NCBI GenBank assembly: GCA_910574805.1
Contig: CAJTCV010000009.1
Coordinates: 62,001 to 126,000 of the forward strand
Source: Lachnospiraceae bacterium
Lineage (GTDB): Bacteria > Bacillota > Clostridia > Lachnospirales > Lachnospiraceae
Direction: 5' to 3'
DNA: 64,000 nucleotides
Numbering within the stretch: the first letter of the stretch is position 1; the number at the start of each line of letters is the position of its first letter. The translations under genes were made by a program, and so were the position numbers. Below are positions 29,299-38,487 of this stretch, piece after piece. The notes beneath the pieces were generated by a model. The model was not told the DNA's origin. It ran no database searches and saw nothing but the letters and a program-made list of their open reading frames with translations.

Positions 29299-30195
29299 TT
29301 AATCTTCCACCAGCGCCCACGCTCTGTTCAGCACTCTCTTCGTATTCCCAAGGACGATCTCCTCATCCTCATCTCCTGCCAGGGTCACTTCCATGGACAG
29401 CACCAGCGGATCATCCGCACGGAAGAAGCCCTCTTCCTTCAGAACCGTCAGGTAATCCACAAGCTCCGCCGTATCGTTGGCGCTGTCCGGATATCCGAAC
29501 CGGGGATGTTTGTCCCCGTAGGCGTCGCAGCCTTCCTTCACCACCGCGTTGCCGAAATGGAGATGGGTGATATAGGGACGCAGGGTCTGGATCACAAATC
29601 TGGACGTCTCATAAGTGGTGGGGAAATGGGACAGGTCCACCAGCAGACCAAAATTGCTGCAGGTCGTCCGCATGTCCGCCGCGAATCTCGCCGCATAGGG
29701 AGCCGGACCGATGAGCGCCGCCTTGTCCATGTCAAAGTCAAATACTTCCAGCTCCACCATCATGCCCTTTGTCGCCGCATAGCCGCAGAGATTTCGGGTG
29801 GTCTTCAGAAGCTGCGCGTAGGCCTGATCCTTCGTGGCCTCTTCCCATTTACCGGCCAGGAACGCAATCCCTTTCGCGCCCAGATATTCCGCCTCGTCGA
29901 TGGCTTCCATGAGCGTCGCCTCCGCCGCTTTTCTGCCTTCCTCGTCGATGTCGTTGGGATTCAGCTTCGGCCCCAGGAGCCTCGGCTGGGCCCCGTAGCA
30001 GACCTTCAGATGAGACTGTTCCAGAAGCTTCTTCACGGCTGCCCGCTCCTCGTCATCCTTACATTTGGTGATCTCGATGGCGTCAAAATAATCATCGGAC
30101 GCGATTCGTCTGATGGACTCCAGTACGCCCATCTTCGGGAAGGACATCCAGCGGATCGTCCCCACCTGGAAATATTTATGTATGGATTCTCTCAT
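29299..30195 (-). CDS. Sugar phosphate isomerase/epimerase (TIM barrel)
   Basis: 298-residue xylose-isomerase-like TIM-barrel protein. Likely metal-binding residues lie in LEVFDFD (Glu), LVDLSHF (Asp/His), HLHFGN (His) and SMEVTL (Glu), in the order seen in IolE/hydroxypyruvate isomerase/ketose epimerases. AGGAGG lies before the ATG. Its place between transketolase and hydroxyacid dehydrogenase genes fits an isomerase or epimerase of a small ketose or hydroxypyruvate isomerase, but the substrate is not determined. Confidence 0.85.
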   Translation of the reverse strand: MRESIHKYFQVGTIRWMSFPKMGVLESIRRIASDDYFDAIEITKCKDDEERAAVKKLLEQSHLKVCYGAQPRLLGPKLNPNDIDEEGRKAAEATLMEAIDEAEYLGAKGIAFLAGKWEEATKDQAYAQLLKTTRNLCGYAATKGMMVELEVFDFDMDKAALIGPAPYAARFAADMRTTCSNFGLLVDLSHFPTTYETSRFVIQTLRPYITHLHFGNAVVKEGCDAYGDKHPRFGYPDSANDTAELVDYLTVLKEEGFFRADDPLVLSMEVTLAGDEDEEIVLGNTKRVLNRAWALVED

Positions 30196-30213
30196 ATTTT
30201 TGTGCCTCCTGCC

Positions 30214-31164
30214 TTATTTCGTCACCAGCTGTTTTCTGGATACCGCTTTTTCTGCTGCCGCTGCCACCGCATCCGCATCCAGGCCGTATTTTTTCAGGAT
30301 ATCCTGATAAGCGCCTGATTCTGCGTGGCGGTCCTGCATGCCGACCATCTCCGTGGGCACTGCGCAGCCTGCCTTCGCAAGCACCTCTGCCACAGCTCCG
30401 CCCAGGCCACCGATGACACTGTGTTCCTCCGCCGTCACCACGGCGCCGGTCTCCTTCGCGCATTTCTCGATGAGCTCTGCGTCAATGGGTTTGATACAGT
30501 ACATATCCACGACCCTTGCGCTGATGCCCTTTGCCGCCAGCGCTTCCGCAGCCGTCACTGCCATGCTCACCATCAGGCCGCAGGCAATGATCGTCACATC
30601 TGTTCCTTCTCTCACCACCATGCCTTTGCCCATCTCGAACTGCGCTCCTTCCGGATGGCAGTCGGGAGCCGCGTCTCTGGACAGACGGATGTACATGGGG
30701 CCTTCCACCTCGATGGCCGTCTTCACCATCCAGTCCGTGATCGCCGCGTCGGAAGCCACCATGACGCTCACTCCCGGCAGCGTCCTCATCATGGCAATGT
30801 CCTCCAGCGCGTGATGGGTCGCTCCGTCATAAGCGTCCGACAGTCCTCCGTAGCCTCCCATCATCTTGATGTTCAGCCCGGAATAGGACAGGAAGGTTCT
30901 GGCCGCAAGAGAGCCAAGAGTCGTGAGAAATACCGCAAATGTGTTGACAAACGGGATCTTCCCGGACTTTGCCATGCCTGCCGCCATGCCCATCATGGCA
31001 TATTCGGAAATGCCGCAGTTGTAGAACCGGTCCGGATATTCCTTTCCGAATACCGCAGACTTGGTGGAGCCGGATACATCCGCATCCAGAACCACGATGT
31101 TCTCGTTGGCCGCACCGTATTTCTTAATAGTCTCTCCATATACGTCACGAATTGCTTTTCCCAT
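30214..31164 (-). CDS. Transketolase, C-terminal (pyrimidine/C) subunit
   Basis: 316 residues corresponding to the second half of transketolase. It has the pyrimidine-binding catalytic region with glutamate in RFYNCGISEYAMMGMAAGMA and the C-terminal domain EEHSVIGGLGGAVAE. Partner of the preceding gene, overlapping it by one base (TAATG). Split transketolases transfer C2 units between sugars or sugar phosphates; in carbohydrate operons they often act on unusual sugars. Confidence 0.93.
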   Translation of the reverse strand: MGKAIRDVYGETIKKYGAANENIVVLDADVSGSTKSAVFGKEYPDRFYNCGISEYAMMGMAAGMAKSGKIPFVNTFAVFLTTLGSLAARTFLSYSGLNIKMMGGYGGLSDAYDGATHHALEDIAMMRTLPGVSVMVASDAAITDWMVKTAIEVEGPMYIRLSRDAAPDCHPEGAQFEMGKGMVVREGTDVTIIACGLMVSMAVTAAEALAAKGISARVVDMYCIKPIDAELIEKCAKETGAVVTAEEHSVIGGLGGAVAEVLAKAGCAVPTEMVGMQDRHAESGAYQDILKKYGLDADAVAAAAEKAVSRKQLVTK

Positions 31165-31991
31165 TACTGTGCACCTCCCAACTCTTTCATGGCTGCCTCG
31201 TAATGCTCATCCTTGACGGGAGCACCGTGCCATGTGTTTTTGCCTTCCATGAAGGATACGCCTTTGCCCTTTACGGTCTTCGCCAGGATGATACTGGGAA
31301 CGCCCTTTACCGATTTTGCAGTTTCCACGGCTGCGCTGATGGCTGCGCAGTCATGTCCGTCGCAGACGATGGTGTTGTAGCCGAAGGCTTTGAACTTCAG
31401 CTCCACATCTCCCATGGGCATGATCTCTTCCGTGGTACCGTCCAGCTGCACGCCGTTCCAGTCCAGAATCGTGATCAGCCGGTCCGCCCTGAATTTGGAC
31501 GCGTTCATGCAGGTCTCCCACACCACGCCCTCATTGATCTCGCCGTCGCCCAGGATGGCGTAGGTCCATGCGTCGATGCCGTCGTGCATGTCGGCGAGGG
31601 CAACCCCCAGCGCCAGCGGGTAGCCGGCTCCCAGAGGTCCTGTGGAGGCTTCCACGCCCGGCGTCTCCTTCGAACAGGGATGTCCCTGCAGACGGCTGTC
31701 GATCTGGCGCAGCGTCTTCATCTCTTCCATGGGGAAGAAGCCCTTCTGTGCCAGCTCCATGTAGAGCATGGGAGCCGCATGTCCCTTGCAGAGGATGATC
31801 TTGTCACGGCTTCTGTCGCCGATGTTCTCCGGCGTCACATTTGCCTCGTTAAAATAGAGGGTGGTCAGAATCTCGCACACAGAGAGAGAGCCGCCCGGAT
31901 GACCGGTCTGGATACTGTGTAAAGTTTCGATCAGGATGCGTCTGAACTTCAGACAAAGTTCATCCAGCTCCTGTTTCTTTTCACTGGTCAT
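31164..31991 (-). CDS. Transketolase, N-terminal (TPP-binding) subunit
   Basis: 275 residues corresponding to the first half of transketolase. It has the family opening HSIQTGHPGGSLSVCEILTTLY, and the TPP pyrophosphate motif ILGDGEINEGVVWE ... DWN. I start at the ATG with AAGGAG 8 bases upstream; ten further upstream codons are open but overlap that site. The downstream subunit overlaps its stop codon. Confidence 0.93.
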   Translation of the reverse strand: MTSEKKQELDELCLKFRRILIETLHSIQTGHPGGSLSVCEILTTLYFNEANVTPENIGDRSRDKIILCKGHAAPMLYMELAQKGFFPMEEMKTLRQIDSRLQGHPCSKETPGVEASTGPLGAGYPLALGVALADMHDGIDAWTYAILGDGEINEGVVWETCMNASKFRADRLITILDWNGVQLDGTTEEIMPMGDVELKFKAFGYNTIVCDGHDCAAISAAVETAKSVKGVPSIILAKTVKGKGVSFMEGKNTWHGAPVKDEHYEAAMKELGGAQ

Positions 31992-32021
31992 ATGAAAAAT
32001 CTCCTTTTCTTCCTGTATCAT

Positions 32022-32729
32022 TTACTGCTTCTTGTCCCCTTCCAGGACACGCATATAAGACTTGCAGATATCCGCCACATGATCGTCCATCACCTGGATC
32101 GCCCTGCGTTCGTCGTTCTCGCGGATCGCCGCGAGGATCTGCCGGTGATCGTTGATCCCGCTCTCATATCCCCGCTGCGCCACCAGCTTCTGCATATTTT
32201 CTCCCAGCACGTCACGGATCAGCTCCATGCAGGCTACCAGCAGAGAATTCTGCGTAATACGCGCCAGTTCGATATGGAACCGCAGATCTGCTTCCGAAAA
32301 AGCTTCCAGATTGCCTGCATTCTTCACCATATCCTTATGGATTTCTTCCAGACGCGCGACATCCTCCGGCTTTGCTTTTCTGGCCGCAAGTCCCGCCTGC
32401 TTTGCTTCCATTACCTGACGAAATTCCAGTAACTCCAGAAGTGAATTGGAGCTCACATACGCTGCAGGAATAATGGCGTTCAGATAGATATCCGCCCCCA
32501 CTTCCCGCACATAATTACCGCCCGAAAAACGAGATTCCAGAAGCCCGATGGCGTTCAGCTTCAGGAGCGCCTCCCGCACGGAAACACGGCTGACGCCGAA
32601 CAGCTCGGCCAGCTCCGTCTCCGAGGGGATCCGCTCCCCTGGCTTCCAGTCCTTGTCCAGGATCAGCTGCTTGATCTGCATGCTCACCTGGTCACTGATA
32701 CTTGTTCTCCGAATCGGTTTGATCTCCAT
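32022..32729 (-). CDS. FadR-subfamily GntR transcriptional regulator
   Basis: 235 residues. Winged helix-turn-helix in residues about 8-75 (PGERIPSETELAELFGVSRVSVREAL) and an all-helical FCD ligand domain with the metal/ligand-binding pattern D..FH ... H ... H (LRFHIELA; HRQILAAI; DDHVADI). The start is the ATG rather than a GTG 12 bases upstream. It sits inside the operon it probably controls; a matching TTGTnATACAA-type operator overlaps the dctP promoter at 38337-38365. Such regulators usually sense sugar acids or other organic acids. Confidence 0.92.
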   Translation of the reverse strand: MEIKPIRRTSISDQVSMQIKQLILDKDWKPGERIPSETELAELFGVSRVSVREALLKLNAIGLLESRFSGGNYVREVGADIYLNAIIPAAYVSSNSLLELLEFRQVMEAKQAGLAARKAKPEDVARLEEIHKDMVKNAGNLEAFSEADLRFHIELARITQNSLLVACMELIRDVLGENMQKLVAQRGYESGINDHRQILAAIRENDERRAIQVMDDHVADICKSYMRVLEGDKKQ

Positions 32730-32779
32730 ACTTACTTCCACCCTTCCTGTCTGTGCTGAAAGCTTTCTATAAATATGCG

Positions 32780-33823
32780 TCAGTCCTCTTCACAGGGAAG
32801 CAGCATGAATTTATTGCCGTCCTTTTTTTCAAAACGATCAAATGCTTCCTGCCACTGGTCAAGTGGAAGCACCGTACTGGCCAGAGGTTCCAGATTCACC
32901 TTTCCCTGCTCCATCAGTTTCAGAGCCGTTCTCCAGCTGTGCTTACGGGACCCCAGGGAACCTCTGAAATGAAGCTCCTTGTAGATCACCTTCTCAATCT
33001 GGAAATCAATGTTCGGCCTTCCCATACCGATCTGGGTAAAATAGCCCAGCTTCTTGATCAGGTTCAGTCCGGTGTTCGTACCAGGCGCGGAACCGGAGCA
33101 CTCCAGCACACAGTCCACTCCATAGCCTTTGGTGAGCTTCATGACCAGCTCCTCCAGATTTTCCTTCTGGATGTTCACCGCGTAGTCGGCACCCAGCTTC
33201 TTCGCCAGCTCCAGTCTCTCCTGGTCGATATCCGTACCGCTGATGATCACCACCGCTCCCTGAGCCTTCGCCACCTGCATGGCCATGTTGCCAATGGCTC
33301 CGGGGCCGATCACCAGAACCACGTCCCCGCCCTTGATCCGGTTCAGATCGTAGACCGCGTGGCAGACACAGGCCAGAGGCTCTGTCATGGCTGCCGTCAG
33401 ATCCGATACGCCTTCCGGAATTTTATGTACGCGCTCTGCCGGCACCACCGTATAATTGGTAAAGATCCCGTTATACCAGTAGCCCAGCGTCTTCCTCTCG
33501 GAGCAGAGGTTGTAATATCCCTCGGTACAGAAATCGCATGTTCCGCAGAAGGAATAAGCCGTCTCGGATACCACCCGGTCGCCTGCCTGAAATCCTTCCA
33601 CGCCTTCGCCCACTTCCGCGATCACGCCGGAGAACTCATGTCCGGTGGTCACCGGCGGATTCACCGGGATCGCGATGTCACTGTGGTAGATGTGCAGGTC
33701 GGAACCGCAGATTCCTGCCACTTTGACCTTGATCTTGATCTGGCCCGGGCCTGCGGAAGGTTCCGGAACATCTCTGATCTCCATATTTCCAGGCGCAGCA
33801 TCATACTTTACTAACGCTTTCAT
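32780..33823 (-). CDS. Zinc-dependent medium-chain dehydrogenase
   Basis: 347-residue MDR enzyme. Catalytic zinc ligands C in GICGSDLHIY and H/E in TTGHEFSG; structural zinc cysteines in CGTCDFCTEGYYNLC; NAD motif VIGPGAIGNMAMQVA. Family includes sorbitol, threonine and xylitol dehydrogenases. It probably oxidises a polyol or hydroxyacid-derived alcohol in the TRAP-linked pathway. AAAGGA lies 12 bases upstream of the ATG. Confidence 0.92.
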   Translation of the reverse strand: MKALVKYDAAPGNMEIRDVPEPSAGPGQIKIKVKVAGICGSDLHIYHSDIAIPVNPPVTTGHEFSGVIAEVGEGVEGFQAGDRVVSETAYSFCGTCDFCTEGYYNLCSERKTLGYWYNGIFTNYTVVPAERVHKIPEGVSDLTAAMTEPLACVCHAVYDLNRIKGGDVVLVIGPGAIGNMAMQVAKAQGAVVIISGTDIDQERLELAKKLGADYAVNIQKENLEELVMKLTKGYGVDCVLECSGSAPGTNTGLNLIKKLGYFTQIGMGRPNIDFQIEKVIYKELHFRGSLGSRKHSWRTALKLMEQGKVNLEPLASTVLPLDQWQEAFDRFEKKDGNKFMLLPCEED

Positions 33824-33915
33824 AAAAACTAACAGTCCTTTCGTTAAATAATATCACAAAATCACATTATCCTACAATATCCATTTTCCCCAAATATATC
33901 CGGCGCCTGACAGCG

Positions 33916-35202
33916 TCACCACAGATTTCCGTCCCCGTCAAAGGGCAGTTCCTCCGGCTCTGACTCGACGTCCAGCCCCGGAATATCCCGGATCTCATCC
34001 AGATACGCCTCCGACAGCATGATATGCTCCAGCTGCAGACTGTTGGGAATCCGTACGATCCGCGGGTTCTTCTTATCGATCTCGTTGCAGCTCTTGATGC
34101 ACACCTGAATCGCCTCTTTGTCGCTCTCCATGACCAGAGGGATCCGGACGCCGGTCAGCACCGTACAGGTGATGGCATTGGGATACATGGATGCCAGATC
34201 CAGCTGATCATACACACGTTTTGTCGTGGCACTGGCCATGCCGATCCCCAGTCCGTTCCCGTGGGTCTCCGGACTCAGGTCCAGCACCGCCACTCTCTGA
34301 GAGGCGATCCCGCCGCTGGCATAGGGGGTACAGAAAGTACCTGTGATATTGGGGTCCATGCCGTCTCCGCTGAAATTCTTCCCGATCTGATCCACAATCA
34401 GCACGTCGCAGGAATCCACCAGAATCCGCGGCATATACGTGAATGCTTCCTTCAGAAGTTCCGGCTCCTGCGCTTCGATATCCTCTGCAGCCACCGCCAG
34501 GATCCTGCAGGTCTCGTCAAACGCATTTTCAATGGTAGGAACCGCGAACAGAACGGGCGCATTTTTGATAATGCATTTTCCGAAAAGCGGTACGTTTTTC
34601 GCCATGTTCTTAAATCCGGCCTCGTGGCAGACCTCGGCGCCGTACTGCTTTCCAAGGCCAATGGCCATCATCTTCATCATGCCGCTCTCATAAGGTCCCC
34701 GGAACGCCGTGTGGGGTTTGATCCTGCAGCCCAGGATGATACCGTCCGCTTCAGCCGCATGTTTGTCTATGTAGACATCCCCGCCTTCTTCGTTGACACC
34801 GATCTTCTTCACTTCCATGGAGGACAGGATCGGACATCCCACATTCTCTTCCGTCACGCCGTATCCTGCCAGCAGTGCCTTCTGTCCCTCTGCCGTCGCC
34901 CCTCCATGGCTTCCCATGGCTGGGACGACGAAGGGAGACGCCCCTCTGGATTTTACAAAATCAGCAATACATCTGGTAGTCAGCGCCACATTCGCAACTC
35001 CTCTGGAGCCTGCTGTAATGGCGATCCTCATCCCCGGTTTTATCCGCGATGCGAATTTTTCCTGACTCAGAAGTCCGTTTATTACATCCGGAATCTCTTC
35101 CTTCTCGATCCTGGGACGGGGAAAATTCTGTTTCACCCGGAACATTCTGGGAACATATGTATCCTTCACCAGATCTGCTACTACCTGTCTCTCTCTTTTC
35201 AT
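33916..35202 (-). CDS. LarA-like (DUF2088) protein, possible nickel-pincer racemase/epimerase
   Basis: 428 residues. The region PAMGSHGGATAEGQKALLAGYGV and KPHTAFRGPYESGMMKMMAIGLGK are typical of the LarA/DUF2088 family. Lactate racemase LarA and relatives use a nickel-pincer nucleotide to racemise or epimerise 2-hydroxyacids. No larB/larC/larE maturation genes are in the window. The ATG used lies 10 bases after the dctM stop, with GGAGG 14 bases upstream. Placed between a TRAP transporter and hydroxyacid enzymes, it likely isomerises the imported hydroxyacid. Confidence 0.82.
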   Translation of the reverse strand: MKRERQVVADLVKDTYVPRMFRVKQNFPRPRIEKEEIPDVINGLLSQEKFASRIKPGMRIAITAGSRGVANVALTTRCIADFVKSRGASPFVVPAMGSHGGATAEGQKALLAGYGVTEENVGCPILSSMEVKKIGVNEEGGDVYIDKHAAEADGIILGCRIKPHTAFRGPYESGMMKMMAIGLGKQYGAEVCHEAGFKNMAKNVPLFGKCIIKNAPVLFAVPTIENAFDETCRILAVAAEDIEAQEPELLKEAFTYMPRILVDSCDVLIVDQIGKNFSGDGMDPNITGTFCTPYASGGIASQRVAVLDLSPETHGNGLGIGMASATTKRVYDQLDLASMYPNAITCTVLTGVRIPLVMESDKEAIQVCIKSCNEIDKKNPRIVRIPNSLQLEHIMLSEAYLDEIRDIPGLDVESEPEELPFDGDGNLW

Positions 35203-35212
35203 ATGTTTACTG

Positions 35213-36493
35213 TCATCCTCCGAACAGAATTCCGATGGGCACCGTGATGATCTGTGGGAAGATAATAAATACCAGCAGGCACGCAACCAGCAGAAGCAGC
35301 CACGGAACCAGCGCCTTCGAGATCTTCTCCATGGACAGCCCTGACACGTTGGTCGCCGCGTACAGACATACGCCCACAGGCGGAGTAATCAGTCCGAACG
35401 CCAGAGCGATAACCAGGAACACGATGAAGAACAGCGGATCAATTCCCACAGAAACCGCAGTCGGCAGCAGGATCGGCACGAAAATGTAAATTGCAGCCGT
35501 TGCATCCATGAACATACCGATAATGATCAGCAGAATGAAGATCAGGATCATGACGATGATGGCATTCTGTGAGATTCCCGTAATGGTCTCCGCCACCAGA
35601 GCCGGGAACCCGTCCAGTGTAAAGAGCTGTCCCGCCGGTTTTGCAGTGATCGCCACGAACAGCACCGTACCGGTATTCTTTGCCACGCTCATGAAGATCT
35701 CCGGCAGATCCTTGAATTTCAGCTTCTTATATACAAACATGGATACAAGGAAGGTATATGCCACGCAGATGGCAGCCGCCTCCGTGGAGGTGAAGTAACC
35801 GGTGTACATACCGCCCAGCAGAATCACCGGAACCATGAGCGCCGGGAATGCAGATTTAAAACTGCGCCACAGCTTGCCCAGGCCGAAAGGTACCTTATGG
35901 CCGATCTTATGTTTCTTGCAGTACAGATAGTTGTAGACCATCATGATAAATCCAAGCACAACACCGGGAATCACGCCGGCAAACAACGCTTTCCCAAGGG
36001 AGATCTGTGCCACGGATGCGGCGATGACCATGAGGATGGACGGCGGAATGACTGTCGCCAGCATGGAACTGGCCAGCGTGGTCGCCCACGCATAAGTCGA
36101 AGGATACCCGGAACGGATCATGGCATTGGCACAGAGGGCTCCGATGGAAGCCACGTCCGCCACAGAAGAACCGCTCATGCCCGCAAACAGAATACTGGTC
36201 AGGATGTTCACGTGCCCCAGGCCGCCGGAGATCCATCCTACCACGTCCTCACAGAAATCAAAGATCTGCTGTGCGACGCCGCCCTTCTCCATGAGAACGC
36301 CTGCCAGGAAGAACAGAGGAACTGCCACCATGGTAAAGCTGTTCATGGAAGAATACATCAGCTTGACTGCAGACGCGATCGTCGAGGTATCGAAGATCAT
36401 GATGGCGGCAATGCATGCAGTACCAAGGGATACTGCCACCGGGATCCCCAGTACCATAAGAACCAGAAAACCGATCAGAATAAAAATACTCAC
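35213..36493 (-). CDS. dctM: TRAP transporter large permease
   Basis: 426 residues, about 11-12 hydrophobic segments. Family-typical stretches: GIPVAVSLGTACIAAI, FFLAGVLMEKGGVA, and AGMSGSSVADVASIGAL. It is the channel subunit that uses the Na+ gradient to import the substrate handed over by the binding protein. The start is GTG overlapping the TGA of the small permease (GTGA). A Na+-pumping V-ATPase encoded next door may feed this gradient (inference). Confidence 0.95.
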   Translation of the reverse strand: MSIFILIGFLVLMVLGIPVAVSLGTACIAAIMIFDTSTIASAVKLMYSSMNSFTMVAVPLFFLAGVLMEKGGVAQQIFDFCEDVVGWISGGLGHVNILTSILFAGMSGSSVADVASIGALCANAMIRSGYPSTYAWATTLASSMLATVIPPSILMVIAASVAQISLGKALFAGVIPGVVLGFIMMVYNYLYCKKHKIGHKVPFGLGKLWRSFKSAFPALMVPVILLGGMYTGYFTSTEAAAICVAYTFLVSMFVYKKLKFKDLPEIFMSVAKNTGTVLFVAITAKPAGQLFTLDGFPALVAETITGISQNAIIVMILIFILLIIIGMFMDATAAIYIFVPILLPTAVSVGIDPLFFIVFLVIALAFGLITPPVGVCLYAATNVSGLSMEKISKALVPWLLLLVACLLVFIIFPQIITVPIGILFGG

Positions 36494-37071
36494 CGTCTGT
36501 CACCTCCCTCTTCCTCTGAAAATTCTTCCCTTGCCTTTGCTGCAAGTTCATCTGCTTCCAGCTGTTCTGCTGTCGTCTGCAGACGCCAGGGCTCAAACAG
36601 CATGGTGTTGATCACACCAAGAAAGCCAAAGATGGAACCGATGGGCACGCAGATACCCACGATCCACATGGGAATACGAAGAGCCGAGCCCATCTCTCCC
36701 ATGTTGAACTGCTGCATGGCCAGGCGGAAACCGAACACAATGAGAACACCGAACATCAGAAGGTTCAGCACATAGTACAGTGCATGACAGATCTTCTGAA
36801 CAAATTCCGGCATCATATTGACAAACACCGTCACGCGTGAAGATTCGCTGTGGTTAAAGCCGGAGCCCACACCCACCCACATCATCCACAGGAAGAATAC
36901 ACGGGTCGTCTCTTCGTACCATGTAGCCGGAATATTGATCAGGCGACTGATGATACCGATCATGACTACAAAAAACAACGCTGCAAGGGAGATCCCTCCC
37001 ACGATCAGTTCTGCCTTCTCCATCTTGTCAAAGATCCTGGACAGCGGAGACTCTTTTCTTACCTTATCCAA
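36490..37071 (-). CDS. dctQ: TRAP transporter small permease
   Basis: 193 residues with four membrane segments (about 15-35, 50-70, 90-110, 130-150 by hydrophobicity), the DctQ pattern with WYEETTRVFFLWMMWVG. The C-terminal tail is acidic and longer than average. The start is TTG preceded by AGGTGG 7 bases upstream. Couples to the large permease by a 4-base overlap. Confidence 0.92.
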   Translation of the reverse strand: MDKVRKESPLSRIFDKMEKAELIVGGISLAALFFVVMIGIISRLINIPATWYEETTRVFFLWMMWVGVGSGFNHSESSRVTVFVNMMPEFVQKICHALYYVLNLLMFGVLIVFGFRLAMQQFNMGEMGSALRIPMWIVGICVPIGSIFGFLGVINTMLFEPWRLQTTAEQLEADELAAKAREEFSEEEGGDRR

Positions 37072-37121
37072 ATAATATCCACCTCTTTCCCCCAGATTTT
37101 CATACGGTAGAATATAAAACG

Positions 37122-37151
37122 GGGGCGGCAGCAGTGAACTGATGCCGCCCC
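37122..37151 (-). other. Hairpin between dctP and dctQ
   Basis: GGGGCGGCA (37122-37130) pairs with TGCCGCCCC (37143-37151). On the minus strand it is followed by CGTTTTAT. It likely causes partial termination or 3'-end protection, giving more binding protein than permease, a common arrangement. Confidence 0.6.
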
Positions 37152-37188
37152 TTTGTCAAGAATCTGATTTCTTTCTGCCACCAGAGGA

Positions 37189-38301
37189 TCAGTGACTCTC
37201 TGCAAATGCAATGGTTGCATCCCACAGTTCCGGATTGTTGACGATCTCCTGGAATTTCGGGTACAGAGACTCGGATACCTGCTTGAACGCCTCGATACCG
37301 GCTTCGTCAAGCTCGTTATACTCCATTCCTTTCTCGACCATGAAATCGATGTCTTCCTGGTCCGTCTTCTCATCATATTCTTTTTTCCATGTCTGCATCT
37401 CCTGAGCCGTATCGGTAATCAGCGTCTGAAGATCTGCATCCAGAGAAGCGAATTTATCCGGGTTCATACCGACTACCCATGCCTCACCGATGTGGTTGGT
37501 AGCGGAGATGTATTTCTGAACCTCGAAAAAGGAGGAAGAGAACGGAACGTCAGCCGGGTTCTCCTGTCCGTCGATGGTGTTGGTCTGAAGAGCGGTGTAA
37601 ACCTCAGAGAAGCTCATGGGAGTTACGTTCGCGCCGCAGCCGTCTCCGAAGAATACCTGATAAATCTGGTTACCCGGCGTACGAAGTTTGATGCCCTTCA
37701 GGTCTTCCGGAGTCGTGATCGGACGGGTGTTGTTGGTCGTCATACGGAAGGAACGGGTCCATGCTGCCAGGAACTTCACGCCCATGCCTTCCACTGCATC
37801 CCACATGGGTTTGGATGCCTCGTCGTTCAGGTATGCCTGCTCCTCGTCCACGCTGTCGAACAGGTACGGAACCTGGATTACGTTGAAGGAATCATCAAAG
37901 GATGCATACCAGCTGGTTGCCAGGCAGAGCATGTCCAGTCCGCCGTCCTGCATGGTTGTCACTGCTGCCGTCGCGTCTCCGCCGTACAGACTGCCGTCGC
38001 AGTATACAGTTACATCCAGACGTCCCTCAGATTTCTCATTCAGCTGCTTTGCGAACTCCTTGGCTGCGACTGCGATGGATGAAGACTCCGCATCCGGCAC
38101 GGACAGATTCAGCTTCACTGCATCCGCCGCAGGAGCAACTGTCTCTTCGGTCTCTTCCGCCCCGCTGTCAGCAGCCGGTGTTTCCGTCCCCGCATCTGCA
38201 CCGGCGCTGGCGCTGGCGCTGGAATCATTTCCTTTGCTTCCGCAGGCAGCTACTGTGACCATCATGGATGCAGCCAGTGCCATTGCAATCAGTTTTTTCA
38301 T
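37189..38301 (-). CDS. dctP: TRAP transporter substrate-binding lipoprotein
   Basis: 370 residues. Lipoprotein signal MKKLIAMALAASMMVTVAACG with the acylated cysteine at residue 20, then a Ser/Ala/Glu-rich linker. The mature part follows the DctP fold, with the conserved arginine region LRTPGNQIYQVFFG and the QTNTIDGQENP motif used to hold a carboxylate. First gene of the operon; AGGAGGAAAG before the ATG. The substrate is therefore probably an organic or sugar acid. Confidence 0.94.
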   Translation of the reverse strand: MKKLIAMALAASMMVTVAACGSKGNDSSASASAGADAGTETPAADSGAEETEETVAPAADAVKLNLSVPDAESSSIAVAAKEFAKQLNEKSEGRLDVTVYCDGSLYGGDATAAVTTMQDGGLDMLCLATSWYASFDDSFNVIQVPYLFDSVDEEQAYLNDEASKPMWDAVEGMGVKFLAAWTRSFRMTTNNTRPITTPEDLKGIKLRTPGNQIYQVFFGDGCGANVTPMSFSEVYTALQTNTIDGQENPADVPFSSSFFEVQKYISATNHIGEAWVVGMNPDKFASLDADLQTLITDTAQEMQTWKKEYDEKTDQEDIDFMVEKGMEYNELDEAGIEAFKQVSESLYPKFQEIVNNPELWDATIAFAESH

Positions 38302-38336
38302 TTTTCTTTCCTCCTAATCTTTTTTGTTGCTGAATT

Positions 38337-38365
38337 ATTGTATGATTTTAAGATTGTCATACAAT
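38337..38365 (-). promoter_or_regulatory. dctP promoter overlapped by a GntR-type operator
   Basis: On the minus strand TTGTAT, 16 bases, TACAAT. The two promoter hexamers are themselves the arms of a 9-bp inverted repeat ATTGTATGA/TCATACAAT, and ATTGT-CAT-ACAAT at 38353-38365 is a palindrome of the FadR/GntR operator type. Binding here would block RNA polymerase. Confidence 0.6.
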
Positions 38366-38487
38366 CTTCACGCTTACAATTTACACGAAAACATCCGGGA
38401 TTTCAACCTGTTTTTTGTATTTTCCACGGACATTCCGTAATTTTGTTAGTATTTCACAATTTTACGCTCTTATTTTTGTTGCATATG

